Of a stretch of DNA of 64,000 bases, positions 34,372-44,590 are shown piece by piece. Both the position numbers and the translations under genes were made by a program. Each line of letters begins with the position of its first letter. Position 1 is the first letter of the stretch. Source of the DNA: Thermaurantiacus tibetensis (GTDB lineage: Bacteria; Pseudomonadota; Alphaproteobacteria; Sphingomonadales; Sphingomonadaceae); NCBI RefSeq assembly GCF_015354055.1, contig NZ_JACHTM010000001.1, positions 124,001 through 188,000 on the forward strand. The letters run 5' to 3'. A model generated the notes under the pieces. The model did no database searches. It saw nothing but the letters and a program-made list of their open reading frames with translations, and was not told where the DNA came from.

Positions 34372-36477
34372 TCAGGCCGGCGGGGCGCGCTCCGCAGCCA
34401 CCACCGCCTCGAGCGCCTTCAGCCCCGTCACGATGTCCTCGAGGTGCCGGGCATCCTCCACCTCGACGTCGAGCACATAGTGGTGGTGGGCGCGGTCCCG
34501 CTCGTCGAGTGTCAGGTTGACGATGTTGGCGCCCTGCCGCGCCAGCACCTGCGTGACCTGGGCGAGTGCTCCAGGCTCGTTGATGACGACGACGTCGATC
34601 CGCCCGGTCCCCGTGCCGGCATCGGGCGCCCAGGCAAGGTCGAGCCAGTCCTCGTGGGCAGCGTCATCGAGGTGCGGGCAGGCCAGCCGGTGCACGACCA
34701 CCCCCCGGTCGGGCACGCGCACGCCGATGATGCGGTCGCCCGGCACCGGCATGCAGCAGCCGGCAAGCGCCATTCCGGCCTCGGTTGCGTGGCCGTCGAC
34801 GAGAATGCTCCCCGTGCCTGCCGCCCCGCGCCGCCGGCGCCGCCGGCGCCTCGCGCCTGCGCCGGGGATGAGCGCGTCCATCACCTGCGCATCCGAGAGC
34901 GTGCCTCTGGCCAGCGCGATGTGGAGCGCTGCCTCATCGGGCAGCCGCAGCCGGGCGAGGGCTTCCGTCACCGCCTCCGGGCTGATGGTGACCTTGAGCT
35001 CGCGAACGATCCGCTCGAAGAGCGCGCGGCCGGTGCGCTGCAGCCCGGCGCGCTCGCGCGCGCGCACGTGGCGCCTGACGGCTGCGCGGGCCTTGGCCGT
35101 CACGACGAACTTCTCCCAGGCCGGGTCGGGCGTGCGGTTCGCGCGGGTCAGGATCTCGACCTGGTCGCCGTTCTTGAGCGGGGTGCGCAGGGGGACCGTC
35201 TTGCCGTTCACCCGCGCGCCGACGCAGGTATCGCCGAGCGTCGTGTGGACGGCATAGGCGAAGTCGACAGGCGTTGCCCCCATCGGCAGCTGGATGAGCT
35301 CGCCCTTGGGCGTGAAGCAGAACAGGCGATCGGTGAACATCGCCATGCGGGTGTGCTCGAGCACTTCCTCGGGCGACTGGGCCTGCTCGAGGATCTCGAT
35401 CAGGTCGCGAAGCCAGGGGTAGTGGACGTCGGCGCCCTGCTTCTGCTTGTAGGCCCAGTGGGCGGCCATGCCGAACTCGGCCTCGGCGTGCATCTCGGCG
35501 TCGCGGATCTGCACCTCGATCCGCAGCCGGTCGCGGTCGATGAGTGTCGTGTGAAGCGAGCGGTAGCCGTTCGCCTTGGGCGTCGAGATATAGTCCTTGA
35601 ACCGGCCCGGCACCATCTTCCAGCGCTGGTGGAGCGCGCCGAGCGCCCGGTAGCAGTCGTCCGGCGAGCGGGTGATGACGCGGAAGGCCACCACGTCCGA
35701 GAGCTGCTCGAAGGCGATGTCGCGTTCCTTCATCTTGGCGAAGATCGACCAGGGCCGCTTCTCGCGGCCGCGCACGTCGTCCGCCGGCACGCCGGCCTGG
35801 GCCAGCGCGAGCCGGATCCCGCTCTCGATCCGGCCGATCGTGTCCTGGTTGCCCGCGCGCAGCGCCGCGAGCCGCGCGGTGATCCCTTCCCACGCCTCCG
35901 GCTCGAGCTCGCGGAAGGCAAGATCCTTGAGCTCGTCCATGAAGCCGTAGAGGCCGATCCGCTCGGCGAGCGGGGCGTAGATGTCCCACGTCTCCTTGGC
36001 GATCCGCCGCCGCTTTTCAGGGCTCTTCAGGAAGTGGAGGGTGCGCATGTTGTGCAGCCGGTCGGCGAGCTTCACGAGGAGCACCCGGATGTCGTCCGAC
36101 ATGGCCAGCACGAAGCGGCGGAGGTTCTCGGCGGCCCGCTCGCTCTCCGACTGCGCTTCGATGCGCGAGAGCTTGGTCACGCCATCCACCAGCCGGGCGA
36201 TGCCGTCGCCGAAAAGCCGGCTGATGTCCTCCGGCGTTGCCATCGTGTCCTCGATGGTGTCGTGGAGGATCGCGGTCGCGATGGTCTCGTGGTCGAGCCG
36301 GAGGTCGGTCAGGATGCCGGCCACCTCGATGGGGTGCGAGAAATAGGGGTCGCCGCTCGCCCGCAGCTGGCTGCCGTGCGCCTTCATCGAGAAGACGTAG
36401 GCACGGTTCAGCAGGTCCTCGTCCGCGTCCGGGTCGTAGGCCTTGACCTTCTCGACGAGTTCGTACTGGCGAAGCAT
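34372..36477 (-). CDS. rsh: Bifunctional (p)ppGpp synthetase/hydrolase
   Basis: 701 residues, the single long RelA/SpoT homologue typical of alphaproteobacteria. The HD hydrolase domain is intact (SHPIEVAGIL, ILHDTIEDT with H72-D73). The synthetase domain has GREKRPWSIFAKMKERD, LSDVVAFRVI and the VEVQIRDAEMHAEAEFGMA loop. TGS (PKGELIQLPMGATPVDFAYA) and C-terminal ACT domains follow. It sets alarmone level in starvation. rpoZ lies upstream on the same strand, a conserved pairing; omega is part of the alarmone site on RNA polymerase. Confidence 0.95.
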   Translation of the reverse strand: MLRQYELVEKVKAYDPDADEDLLNRAYVFSMKAHGSQLRASGDPYFSHPIEVAGILTDLRLDHETIATAILHDTIEDTMATPEDISRLFGDGIARLVDGVTKLSRIEAQSESERAAENLRRFVLAMSDDIRVLLVKLADRLHNMRTLHFLKSPEKRRRIAKETWDIYAPLAERIGLYGFMDELKDLAFRELEPEAWEGITARLAALRAGNQDTIGRIESGIRLALAQAGVPADDVRGREKRPWSIFAKMKERDIAFEQLSDVVAFRVITRSPDDCYRALGALHQRWKMVPGRFKDYISTPKANGYRSLHTTLIDRDRLRIEVQIRDAEMHAEAEFGMAAHWAYKQKQGADVHYPWLRDLIEILEQAQSPEEVLEHTRMAMFTDRLFCFTPKGELIQLPMGATPVDFAYAVHTTLGDTCVGARVNGKTVPLRTPLKNGDQVEILTRANRTPDPAWEKFVVTAKARAAVRRHVRARERAGLQRTGRALFERIVRELKVTISPEAVTEALARLRLPDEAALHIALARGTLSDAQVMDALIPGAGARRRRRRRRGAAGTGSILVDGHATEAGMALAGCCMPVPGDRIIGVRVPDRGVVVHRLACPHLDDAAHEDWLDLAWAPDAGTGTGRIDVVVINEPGALAQVTQVLARQGANIVNLTLDERDRAHHHYVLDVEVEDARHLEDIVTGLKALEAVVAAERAPPA

Positions 36478-36643
36478 TGCGGCTCAATATGGCGCAAGAG
36501 CGGGCCCGCGCCAGTGGGGCGCAGGCCCGGGCCGTCCCAACCCGACCTTTCCGCGATGCGTCAGCCGCTTCCGCTCTCGCCCGTCGGCCGCGCCCCGCGA
36601 CCGCACCGGGCGGCGGCGGTCCCGCAGACCGCGGCAGGCCAGC

Positions 36644-36982
36644 CTATTCGTCGGGCCCGAGGTTCTGGTTCTTGGGCGGAATTGCGGCAGTGATCCGCAG
36701 AGCCTCGGCCGACGCCGCGAGGCTGCCGAAGTCGTCGGCCTCCTCGTCCTCCTCGATCTGCACCTTCATCAGGCCCTGGATGATACGCTCGCGCAGGTCC
36801 TCGGGCTTGACTGTCGCCTCGGCGATCTCGCGCAGCGCCACCACCGGGTTCTTGTCCCGGTCCCGGTCGACCGTGAGTTCGGCTCCGCCCGAGATCTGCC
36901 GGGCGCGCTGGGCGGCCAGCAGTACCAGGTCGAACCGGTTGGGAACCTTCTCGATGCAGTCCTCGACGGTGACGCGCGCCAC
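36644..36982 (-). CDS. rpoZ: RNA polymerase omega subunit
   Basis: 112 residues from a GTG at 36982, preceded by a GGAG site. The start [20 protein letters not shown] and the helix [20 protein letters not shown] followed by [10 protein letters not shown] are diagnostic for omega. It helps assemble RNA polymerase and forms part of the ppGpp binding site. rsh follows 166 bases later on the same strand. An upstream in-frame ATG would add 21 residues not seen in the family. Confidence 0.94.
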   Translation of the reverse strand: MARVTVEDCIEKVPNRFDLVLLAAQRARQISGGAELTVDRDRDKNPVVALREIAEATVKPEDLRERIIQGLMKVQIEEDEEADDFGSLAASAEALRITAAIPPKNQNLGPDE

Positions 36983-37014
36983 AGACAACTCCGGAGATGC
37001 GGGAAACCACCGGC

Positions 37015-37042
37015 GCCTAGCCGAGCGGAGGAGGGGCGTCAA
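37015..37042 (-). promoter_or_regulatory. Promoter of rpoZ
   Basis: On the minus strand, TTGACG (37042-37037), a 17-base spacer and TAGGCG (37020-37015). The predicted start near 37008 gives a leader of about 26 bases to the GTG. It is arranged back to back with the rpsD promoter, with the two -35 boxes only 7 bases apart. Confidence 0.5.
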
Positions 37043-37049
37043 CAATGGC

Positions 37050-37078
37050 TTGACCTCGGGCCCGCAGTCGCCTAGGCG
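37050..37078 (+). promoter_or_regulatory. Promoter of rpsD
   Basis: TTGACC (37050-37055), a 17-base spacer and TAGGCG (37073-37078), the same -10 hexamer and spacing as the divergent rpoZ promoter. The leader to the rpsD ATG would be about 130 bases, long enough for S4 autoregulation, though no specific structure was established. Confidence 0.45.
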
Positions 37079-37215
37079 GCGCGCCTCGCATTCGGCCCCG
37101 CACGCCCGGTGAAGCGGCGGCCCGGTGGCTCCCGAGGGCTTCCGCGCGGTTCCGGGTATCCTCTCTCACGAGGCGCCGTGCCGCACGCCTGCGGCCGGCA
37201 AGCGAAGGATGGACC

Positions 37216-37827
37216 ATGTCGAAGCGCACGAGCGCTAAGTACAAGCTCGACCGCCGGATGGGCGAGAACATCTGGGGTCGTCCGAAGTCTCCCATCAACC
37301 GCCGCGAATATGGCCCGGGCCAGCACGGCCAGCGGCGCAAGGGCAAGCTCTCCGACTTCGGCCAGCAGCTGAAGGCGAAGCAGAAGCTCAAGGGCTACTA
37401 CGGCGACGTGACCGAGAAGCAGTTCCGCAAGGTCTACGCCGAGGCCGTCCGCATGAAGGGCGACACCTCGCAGAACCTGATCGGCCTGCTCGAGCGCCGG
37501 CTCGACATGGTGGTCTACCGGGCCAAGTTCGCCCCCACCATCTTCGCCGCGCGCCAGATCGTGAACCACGGCCACGTGCGGGTGAACGGCAGGCGGTGCA
37601 ACATCGCCTCCGCGCGGGTGGCGCCGGGCGACGTGATCTCGCTCTCCGACAAGGCCCGGGAGATGGCGCTGGTGCTCGAAGCGCGCGAGTCGGCCGAGCG
37701 CGACGTGCCCGATTACCTCACGGTCGACGGCTTCGAGGCCACCTACGTGCGGGTGCCGGCGCTCGACGAGGTGCCCTATCCGGTCAAGATGGAGCCCAAC
37801 CTCGTCGTCGAGTTCTACTCGCGCTGA
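37216..37827 (+). CDS. rpsD: 30S ribosomal protein S4
   Basis: 203 residues. It is a primary 16S rRNA-binding protein and assembly initiator. The sequence begins [37 protein letters not shown] and the S4 domain [20 protein letters not shown] leave no doubt. It ends NLVVEFYSR. As is usual in alphaproteobacteria it is a stand-alone gene outside the alpha operon. Its 3' end overlaps the convergent small gene by 13 bases. Confidence 0.98.
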   Translation: MSKRTSAKYKLDRRMGENIWGRPKSPINRREYGPGQHGQRRKGKLSDFGQQLKAKQKLKGYYGDVTEKQFRKVYAEAVRMKGDTSQNLIGLLERRLDMVVYRAKFAPTIFAARQIVNHGHVRVNGRRCNIASARVAPGDVISLSDKAREMALVLEARESAERDVPDYLTVDGFEATYVRVPALDEVPYPVKMEPNLVVEFYSR

Positions 37828-38153
37828 TCCCTGGCCACGAGCGGCGCAAGCGCGGCGAACACGCTCGTGAGCAGCCGCTGGCCGCGAACCCGGCCGAGGA
37901 CGCGGACGTGGCGGAGGATGTTGGCGAGGTAGAGCTTTTGGCATTCGAGGGCGAAGCGCGCGTCGGCAGCGCCGATGTGGCCCTTGCGGAGCGAGTCCGC
38001 GGTTGCGTGCGCGATCCCGGCCAGTGCCTCGAGGTGGGGCAGGATCTCGGCCCGGGCCACCTCCCAGCTCTCGCCGGCGACGCGTGCAGCCGCGTCCTTG
38101 AGCGTCTCGGCGATCGCGGCGGCAGATGGCAGCAGGCGCTCAGCGGTGGGCAT
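37815..38153 (-). CDS. Small protein of unknown function
   Basis: 112 residues from the ATG at 38153. It is alpha-helical and soluble, with [20 protein letters not shown], a conserved-looking segment [20 protein letters not shown] and an Arg-rich end. There is no signal peptide. It overlaps the upstream lipoprotein gene by 14 bases, so the two are co-transcribed, and meets rpsD tail to tail. I do not recognise a family. Confidence 0.6.
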   Translation of the reverse strand: MPTAERLLPSAAAIAETLKDAAARVAGESWEVARAEILPHLEALAGIAHATADSLRKGHIGAADARFALECQKLYLANILRHVRVLGRVRGQRLLTSVFAALAPLVARDQRE

Positions 38154-38541
38154 GGGCTGGCTCCCCGCCGAGCAGGGCATGGGTGGCAGCCGCCAGCCGG
38201 CAGGTCTCGCGCACGGCCGAAAGCGCAAGCAGCCGCTCGTCAACGGCCCGATGCGCAACCGCTGCCACCCCGTCACGGCAGGCGGTGACCGAGGCAGCGA
38301 TGGTCCCGAGCGGCTGGCCGGCGGCCTGCCGGGCGACAGCCCGCGCGGCCGCCTGTGCGGCCTGCCTGTCTGCCTCCGCAAGGTCGGGCGGCGCCGCGGC
38401 AAGCGCCCGCTCGACGGCAGCGAGGTGGCGGGCCAGCGCCGGATCGGGCGGCGGGAGCGGGCCGGAGGCGCAGGCCGCGAGGACAAGCGCAGCGGCGAGG
38501 GCGGCGAGGCGGGCAGGGGCGGATAGGGGGCGATTCGTCAT
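38140..38541 (-). CDS. Putative lipoprotein
   Basis: 133 residues. The N-terminus LAALAAALVLAACASG is a classical lipobox with Cys at residue 24. The mature part is Ala-rich and helical, with two later cysteines (TACRDG and RETCRLA). It would be anchored to a membrane facing the periplasm. Function is unknown; it shares a transcript with the next small gene. Confidence 0.68.
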   Translation of the reverse strand: MTNRPLSAPARLAALAAALVLAACASGPLPPPDPALARHLAAVERALAAAPPDLAEADRQAAQAAARAVARQAAGQPLGTIAASVTACRDGVAAVAHRAVDERLLALSAVRETCRLAAATHALLGGEPAHAHR

Positions 38542-38583
38542 GCCCCCAGAAATGACCGAAACGGTTAATGTAGGACAGGCTTG

Positions 38584-39417
38584 TCAGGCTGCTGGCTTGC
38601 CGGAGGCCACGCCGTTGCCTGCGGGCGCTGCGATGGCCGGGTCTGCTGCCGCCGGCGGCCGCCTGCGCGCCTCGGCGATTGCCTTGCGCAGCTCCTCGAT
38701 CCCGACGGCCCCGGCGATGATGCGGTCGCCGACGATGTAGCTCGGCGTGCCGGTCAGCCCGAGCGCGCGGGCGAGTGCCAGGTTCGAGTCGATCTCGGCG
38801 CGGATGTCGGGGTCGGCGAGATCGGCGACGAGCCGGCGCTCGTCGAGCCCGGCCTTGCGGACCGCGGGGATGAAGGCGGCGTCGCTCAGGCGGCCTTCGC
38901 GGGCGAAGGCGGCATCCAGGAAGGCGCGGTAGCGGCCCTGGCGGGCGGCCGAGAGGCTCGCGCGGGCAAACTTCTCGCTCGTCTCGCCGAGCACCGGGAA
39001 GTCGCGCCAGACCACCTTGAGCTTCGGGTCCTCGGCGAGAAGCCGGTCCACGTCCGCCTTGCCCTGCCGGCAGTAGGGGCAGGCGAAGTCGAAGAACTCG
39101 ACGAGCACGACATCCGCGTCTTCCGCGCCGGCCCAGGCGCCGGCGAAGGGGGTTTCGATCGCCTGCCGGTTGCTGGCAAGGAGCCGTGCCACCTCGCGGT
39201 CCTGCAGCTTCGTGATGGCGTCGGGGATCACCTGCGGGTCGGCCAGGATGGCCGCGCGCACCTTCTCGGCAAAGGCCCTGTCGCCTGCGGGCGGGTCGGG
39301 TTGCGGGTCGAACGCGTGCAACCCCAGCGCGCCGAGCGCCGCGCCAAGCGCGACCGCGAGCGTGAGCGCGATCCACAGGGGCACCCCGCGCCGGGCGGGG
39401 CCGGAGGCTTCGGTCAT
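38584..39417 (-). CDS. DsbA-family thioredoxin-fold protein
   Basis: 277 residues. An N-terminal membrane anchor (about 13-36) puts the thioredoxin domain in the periplasm. The active site is FFDFACPYCRQGKAD with C113 and C116 (CPYC). The cis-Pro loop is near GTPSYIVGDRIIAG. This is the Com1/BdbD-like branch, which oxidises or isomerises disulfides in exported proteins. Its start overlaps the stop of the M48 protease gene by 4 bases, so both envelope-quality factors are made together. Confidence 0.88.
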   Translation of the reverse strand: MTEASGPARRGVPLWIALTLAVALGAALGALGLHAFDPQPDPPAGDRAFAEKVRAAILADPQVIPDAITKLQDREVARLLASNRQAIETPFAGAWAGAEDADVVLVEFFDFACPYCRQGKADVDRLLAEDPKLKVVWRDFPVLGETSEKFARASLSAARQGRYRAFLDAAFAREGRLSDAAFIPAVRKAGLDERRLVADLADPDIRAEIDSNLALARALGLTGTPSYIVGDRIIAGAVGIEELRKAIAEARRRPPAAADPAIAAPAGNGVASGKPAA

Positions 39418-40856
39418 CGGCGCTGAGGCTCCTGCCGGTCGCGGTCCCTGAGGCGCAGCCGCTCGATCTCGCCCTGGCTGGCGAGCGCGATGTCCTCGGC
39501 GCGGAGGAAATCGGGCGTGCCGCGCGGCAGGCCGGCCATGGCGGTGCGGGCTGCCTGCCGGGCGACGCGCGGGTCACCACCGGACAGGCTGATCCGCTCG
39601 GCAGACGCGAGCGCGGCCCGCGGCGCGTCGCCCTTGAGCTCGTAGATGGTGCCAAGCTGACGCCAGGCGAAGGGGTTGCGTCCGTCGCGCTGGACGACGG
39701 CGCGCAGCACCTGCTCGGCCTCGGCGAGCTTCGCGGCATCTGCGCCGTCGTTGCTGGCCTGGAGGAGCGCGTGACCCAGCATCCCGGCGATCAGCGGCTC
39801 CCCGCGGGAAAGCTCGACCGCCCGCCGCAGCGGGGCGATCGCCTCTTCAACTCGCCCGGATTCGAGCAGGATCTGTCCCTCGAGTTCGCGGGCATAGGGG
39901 TCATCCGGCCGGCGGGCGACGACGGCCTTCACTTCCGCAAGCGCCTTCTCGGGGAAGGCCGCCTTGTGAAAGGCGTAGGCGCGGGCGAAGCGCGCGGCCT
40001 CCGACGTGTCGGTCTCGGGATAGGCTTCGAGCACGGTCTCGAGCGGGTAGAGGAAGCCGATGAGCTTGCCGCGCACGCGGTCGTAGCGGCGCTGCAGCTC
40101 GGCGTCTACCGGCGCGTTCCAGCTGGGGGAGGCGCGCAGGACGTTGTCGAGCGCGCGGATCCTCTCGCCGGAGAGGGGGTGGGTGCGATTGTAGCTGTTG
40201 GTCTGGGGGATCGCGAGCCGATACTCCTCGCCCTGGAGCTGCTCGAAGAAGCTGATCATGCCCCGGCCGCTGATGCCGGCGCGGTTGAGGTAGGCGGCGC
40301 CGGCCTGGTCGGCCCGGCTTTCCTGCTCGCGGTTGAAGGAGAGGATCTTCGCCTGCGCGGCCTGCTGGCCGGCCATGATCGCCGCGAGGCCCGCGTCGCC
40401 CGCGCCGGCCGCCATCGCCGCCGCGCCGAGGATGAGCGAGAGGAGCGAGATGGTGGAGGCAGGGCCTGCTCCCTCGCCCCACCGCACCGCATGGCCTCCG
40501 GCGATGTGGCCGAGCTCGTGCGCCATCACGCCCTGCACCTGGTTCACGTCCTTGGCGGCGACGAGCAGGCCCGAGTGGAAGAAGACGTTCTGGCCGCCGG
40601 CCACGAAGGCGTTGATGCTGCTGTCGCCAACGAGAAGGATCTGGACCGAACGGGGGTCGAGCTCGGCGGCGGCGATGAGCGGGGCGGCGATGTCCCGCAG
40701 CAGGGCTTCGGTCTCGGCGTCGCGGAGGATGCTCTGGGCGCGCGCCGGCGCGGCGGCCAGCTGCGCCAGCACGAGGAGCAGGGCCGCGAGGAGGCCGACG
40801 ATCCCGTTCCCGAGCCGGAGGCGGGGGGCAGGCATGCGGGGCATCGCTCGTTCCAT
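39414..40856 (-). CDS. M48 metalloprotease with TPR repeats (BepA/YfgC-like)
   Basis: 480 residues. A signal peptide covers about 18-40. The zinc motif is VMAHELGHIAGGH (H113, E114, H117), and the downstream acidic ligand lies in REQESRADQAGAAYLNRAG. The C-terminal half (about 290-460) has TPR-like helical repeats. Such proteases degrade or help assemble outer-membrane proteins such as LptD. It is coupled to the DsbA-like gene, which suits a role in outer-membrane biogenesis. Confidence 0.9.
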   Translation of the reverse strand: MERAMPRMPAPRLRLGNGIVGLLAALLLVLAQLAAAPARAQSILRDAETEALLRDIAAPLIAAAELDPRSVQILLVGDSSINAFVAGGQNVFFHSGLLVAAKDVNQVQGVMAHELGHIAGGHAVRWGEGAGPASTISLLSLILGAAAMAAGAGDAGLAAIMAGQQAAQAKILSFNREQESRADQAGAAYLNRAGISGRGMISFFEQLQGEEYRLAIPQTNSYNRTHPLSGERIRALDNVLRASPSWNAPVDAELQRRYDRVRGKLIGFLYPLETVLEAYPETDTSEAARFARAYAFHKAAFPEKALAEVKAVVARRPDDPYARELEGQILLESGRVEEAIAPLRRAVELSRGEPLIAGMLGHALLQASNDGADAAKLAEAEQVLRAVVQRDGRNPFAWRQLGTIYELKGDAPRAALASAERISLSGGDPRVARQAARTAMAGLPRGTPDFLRAEDIALASQGEIERLRLRDRDRQEPQRR

Positions 40857-40963
40857 CGCGGCGCGTCCGGCTTGCCGCCGGGCGTGCCGCCTGTCTAGTG
40901 GGCAGACCTGCCGTGGCGGGTGCCACCTGAACGCACGGAGAACGGGGCACGGGATCTTCGCGC

Positions 40964-41680
40964 ATGCAGCTCATCGTGGGCAACTGGAAGATGCACGGGC
41001 GGCTCGCCAGCGTCGCCATCGTCGAGGCGCTGGTGCGTGCCGGTCCCGTCGAAGGGGTCGAGCTCCTCGTCTGTCCGCCCGCCACGCTGGTGGCCCGCCT
41101 GGCCGAGGCGGCCCGCGGCAGCCATGTCGCGATCGGCGCGCAGGATTGCCACCCTGCGCCCGAGGGCCCGTTCACGGGTGACATCGCCGCCGAGATGCTG
41201 GCCGATGCCGGAGCGACCCACGTGATCGTCGGCCATTCCGAGCGGCGTATCGGCCATGCCGAGACCGATGCGCTCGTCCGCGACAAGGCCTCCGCAGCCC
41301 AGCGCGCCGGCCTCGTTCCCATCGTGTGCATCGGCGAGACGCTGGCCGAGCGGGAGGCGGGCGAAACCCTCTCCGTCGTCGCGCGCCAGCTTGCGGGCTC
41401 GCTGCCGGAAACAGGCCGGTTCGTCGTCGCCTACGAGCCGGTCTGGGCGATCGGCACGGGCCGCACCCCCACCCCCGAACAGGTGGCCGAGGTCCACGCC
41501 TTCGTCGCCGCCCGCCTTCCCGAAGGCACCCCGGTGCTCTACGGCGGCTCGGTCAAGCCCGAGAATGCACGGGGGCTGCTGGCCGTTCCCCATGTCGGGG
41601 GCGCGCTCGTTGGCGGTGCAAGCCTCACGCCGCGGGACTTCCTCGCGATTGCCGCAGCGGCCCCGGGAGCAATCGCGTGA
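40964..41680 (+). CDS. tpiA: Triosephosphate isomerase
   Basis: 238 residues. It interconverts dihydroxyacetone phosphate and glyceraldehyde-3-phosphate. The catalytic residues are K9 (VGNWKMHG), H91 (VIVGHSERR) and E158 ([12 protein letters not shown]), and [10 protein letters not shown] supplies the phosphate loop. It is a little shorter than the usual 250. Its stop overlaps the trpG start in a GTGA junction, an unusual pairing. Confidence 0.97.
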   Translation: MQLIVGNWKMHGRLASVAIVEALVRAGPVEGVELLVCPPATLVARLAEAARGSHVAIGAQDCHPAPEGPFTGDIAAEMLADAGATHVIVGHSERRIGHAETDALVRDKASAAQRAGLVPIVCIGETLAEREAGETLSVVARQLAGSLPETGRFVVAYEPVWAIGTGRTPTPEQVAEVHAFVAARLPEGTPVLYGGSVKPENARGLLAVPHVGGALVGGASLTPRDFLAIAAAAPGAIA

Positions 41681-42306
41681 TCCTCGTCATCGACAACTAC
41701 GACAGCTTCACCTTCAACCTCGTCCACTATCTCCTCGAGCTGGGGGCCGAGGTCGAGGTCCGGCGCAACGACGCGCTCTCCGCGCGTGACGCGCTCGCCA
41801 TGGCACCCGACGCCCTGCTGCTGTCCCCGGGGCCCTGCACGCCCGACGAGGCCGGGATCTGCCTCGAGCTCGTGCAGCGTGCTGCCGAGGCGCGCGTTCC
41901 GCTGCTTGGCGTGTGCCTCGGCCACCAGGCGCTTGCCCAGGCCTTCGGCGGCCGGGTCGTGCGGGCACCCACCCTCATGCACGGCAAGACCTCCCCCGTG
42001 CAGCATGACGGCAGCGGGGTCTTCGCCGGTCTGCCCTCGCCGTTCACCGCCACGCGCTACCACAGCCTGGTGGCCGAGCGCGCCAGCCTGCCGCCCCTCC
42101 TCGTGGTGAATGCCTGGACCGAGGACGGCGTCGTGATGGGCCTTCGCCACGCGACCCTGCCGCTTCACGGCGTGCAGTTCCACCCCGAGTCGATCGCGAC
42201 CGAACACGGCCACCGGCTGCTGGCGAACTTCCTGGACCTCGCCGGCATCCCGCACGCCGACGTCGGGCCGATCGCGGCTGCCCACGCTGCCGGCCTCGTC
42301 GCGTGA
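41677..42306 (+). CDS. trpG: Anthranilate synthase glutamine amidotransferase component
   Basis: 209 residues from the GTG at 41677. It releases ammonia from glutamine for anthranilate formation. The triad is C80 (LLGVCLGHQ), H169 and E171 (GVQFHPESI). [19 protein letters not shown] is the family start. It may also serve 4-amino-4-deoxychorismate synthase for folate. The partner trpE is normally just upstream in this group but is not in the window; tpiA occupies its place. Confidence 0.95.
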   Translation: MILVIDNYDSFTFNLVHYLLELGAEVEVRRNDALSARDALAMAPDALLLSPGPCTPDEAGICLELVQRAAEARVPLLGVCLGHQALAQAFGGRVVRAPTLMHGKTSPVQHDGSGVFAGLPSPFTATRYHSLVAERASLPPLLVVNAWTEDGVVMGLRHATLPLHGVQFHPESIATEHGHRLLANFLDLAGIPHADVGPIAAAHAAGLVA

Positions 42307-43304
42307 CCCGCCTGCCCGATCCTTCGCGCCCGCTCGCTGCAGATGCCGCGCACGCGGCCTTCGCCGCCATGCTCGACGGCGACGTCGACGACGCGGACAT
42401 CGCCGGCTTCCTCCGGGCGCTCGCCGCGCGCGGCGAGACGGCCACCGAGATCGCCGCAGCGGCCGCGGAGCTGCGGGCGCGGATGCTGGCGATCGCCGCC
42501 CCTGCGGGCGCCATCGACCTCTGCGGCACCGGCGGCGACGGCAGCCACAGCCTCAATGTCTCGACGGCCGCGGCCTTCGTGGTGGCCGCCGCAGGCGTGC
42601 CGGTCGCCAAGCACGGCAACCGCGCGGCCTCCTCGCGCTGCGGCGCTGCCGACGTGCTCGAGGCGCTCGGCATCGCCCTCGATCTCGCGCCGGACCGGCT
42701 CGAGGCCTGCCTCGCCGAGCTGGGGGTCGCCTTCCTGTTCGCCCAGCGGCACCACCCCGCACTCGCCCGGCTCGCGCCCGTCCGCCGTGCGCTTGGCATC
42801 CGCACCATCTTCAACCTGCTCGGGCCGCTCGCGAGCCCGGCGCGCGTCACCCGCCAGCTGGTGGGCGTGTTCGCCCCCGCCTGGCTTGCGCCCATGGCCG
42901 AGGCAGGCGTGGCCCTCGGGCTCGAGCGGGTGCTGGCGGTCCACGGGGCGGGCCTTGACGAGATCGCCGTCCACGCCCCCTCCGAGCTCCTGTGGGCGAC
43001 GCCCGCAGGCCTTGTGAGCGAGCGCTTCTCCCCCGAGGCGGAGGGTCTTGCCCTCCATCCCCGGGCCGCGATCGCCGGCGGGGACGCCGCCCACAACGCG
43101 CGCATGCTGGAGGCCGTGCTGGCCGGCCGGGCGGACACGCCCGAACTGCGGGCCTATCGCGCGATCGTCATTGCCAACGCGGCCGCCGCGCTGCGGCTGG
43201 CCGGGCGCGCGCAAGGCTGGCCTGAGGCCATCGGCCTGGCCCGGGCCAAGATCGACGACGGCAGCGCCGCCGACAGGCTCGCGCGGCTTGCCGCCTTCCG
43301 CTAG
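42303..43304 (+). CDS. trpD: Anthranilate phosphoribosyltransferase
   Basis: 333 residues with a GTG start that overlaps the trpG stop. It joins anthranilate to PRPP. The glycine-rich PRPP site [19 protein letters not shown], the [21 protein letters not shown] segment and [12 protein letters not shown] identify it. It is the third gene of a tight tpiA-trpG-trpD-trpC-moaC-moeA run. Confidence 0.96.
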   Translation: MTRLPDPSRPLAADAAHAAFAAMLDGDVDDADIAGFLRALAARGETATEIAAAAAELRARMLAIAAPAGAIDLCGTGGDGSHSLNVSTAAAFVVAAAGVPVAKHGNRAASSRCGAADVLEALGIALDLAPDRLEACLAELGVAFLFAQRHHPALARLAPVRRALGIRTIFNLLGPLASPARVTRQLVGVFAPAWLAPMAEAGVALGLERVLAVHGAGLDEIAVHAPSELLWATPAGLVSERFSPEAEGLALHPRAAIAGGDAAHNARMLEAVLAGRADTPELRAYRAIVIANAAAALRLAGRAQGWPEAIGLARAKIDDGSAADRLARLAAFR

Positions 43305-43313
43305 GAGGCAGCC

Positions 43314-44101
<788 letters not shown>

Positions 44102-44105
<4 letters not shown>

Positions 44106-44590
44106 CGGGCGGGCTCACCCACCTTGATGCGCGCGGCGCGGCGCGCATGGTCGACGTTGGCGCCAAGCCCGAGACGCGGCGGGTGGCCGTGGCCGAAGGG
44201 CGGATCCGCATGGGAGACGCCGCGCGGGCCGCGATCGCGGCCGGCGCGGTGGCCAAGGGCGACGTGCTCGCCGTTGCCCGAATCGCCGGGATCATGGCGG
44301 CGAAGAAGACCGCGGAGCTCGTGCCGCTGTGCCATCCGCTGCCGCTCGACTCGGTTTCGCTTGACCTTGCGCTCGCCGACGACGGCGTGATCGCGCGCGC
44401 CACCGTCGAGGTCACGGGGCGCACGGGGGTCGAGATGGAGGCGCTGACTGCGGTCTCGGTGGCGCTGCTTGCCGTGTACGACATGGCCAAGAGCCTCGAC
44501 CGGGCCATGGTCATCGAGGGCGTGCGCCTGCTTGCCAAACAGGGCGGCAGGTCCGGGGACTGGACCGCGGGCGCGCCGGGTGGCGGCTGA
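44102..44590 (+). CDS. moaC: Cyclic pyranopterin monophosphate synthase
   Basis: 162 residues, GTG start. It acts after MoaA in molybdopterin synthesis. [20 protein letters not shown], the [20 protein letters not shown] block and [20 protein letters not shown] are the catalytic core. The partner moaA is not in the window. Its end overlaps moeA by 11 bases. Confidence 0.96.

Noticed and set aside
34081-36693. 870-codon open frame on the plus strand opposite rsh
   Set aside because: It lies over rsh and pyrE on the opposite strand, is rich in Arg, Gly and His without domain structure, and is explained by codon bias of the real genes.
40872-40899. Promoter for tpiA (TTGCCG then TCTAGT)
   Set aside because: Spacing is 16 and both boxes are imperfect; not strong enough to annotate.
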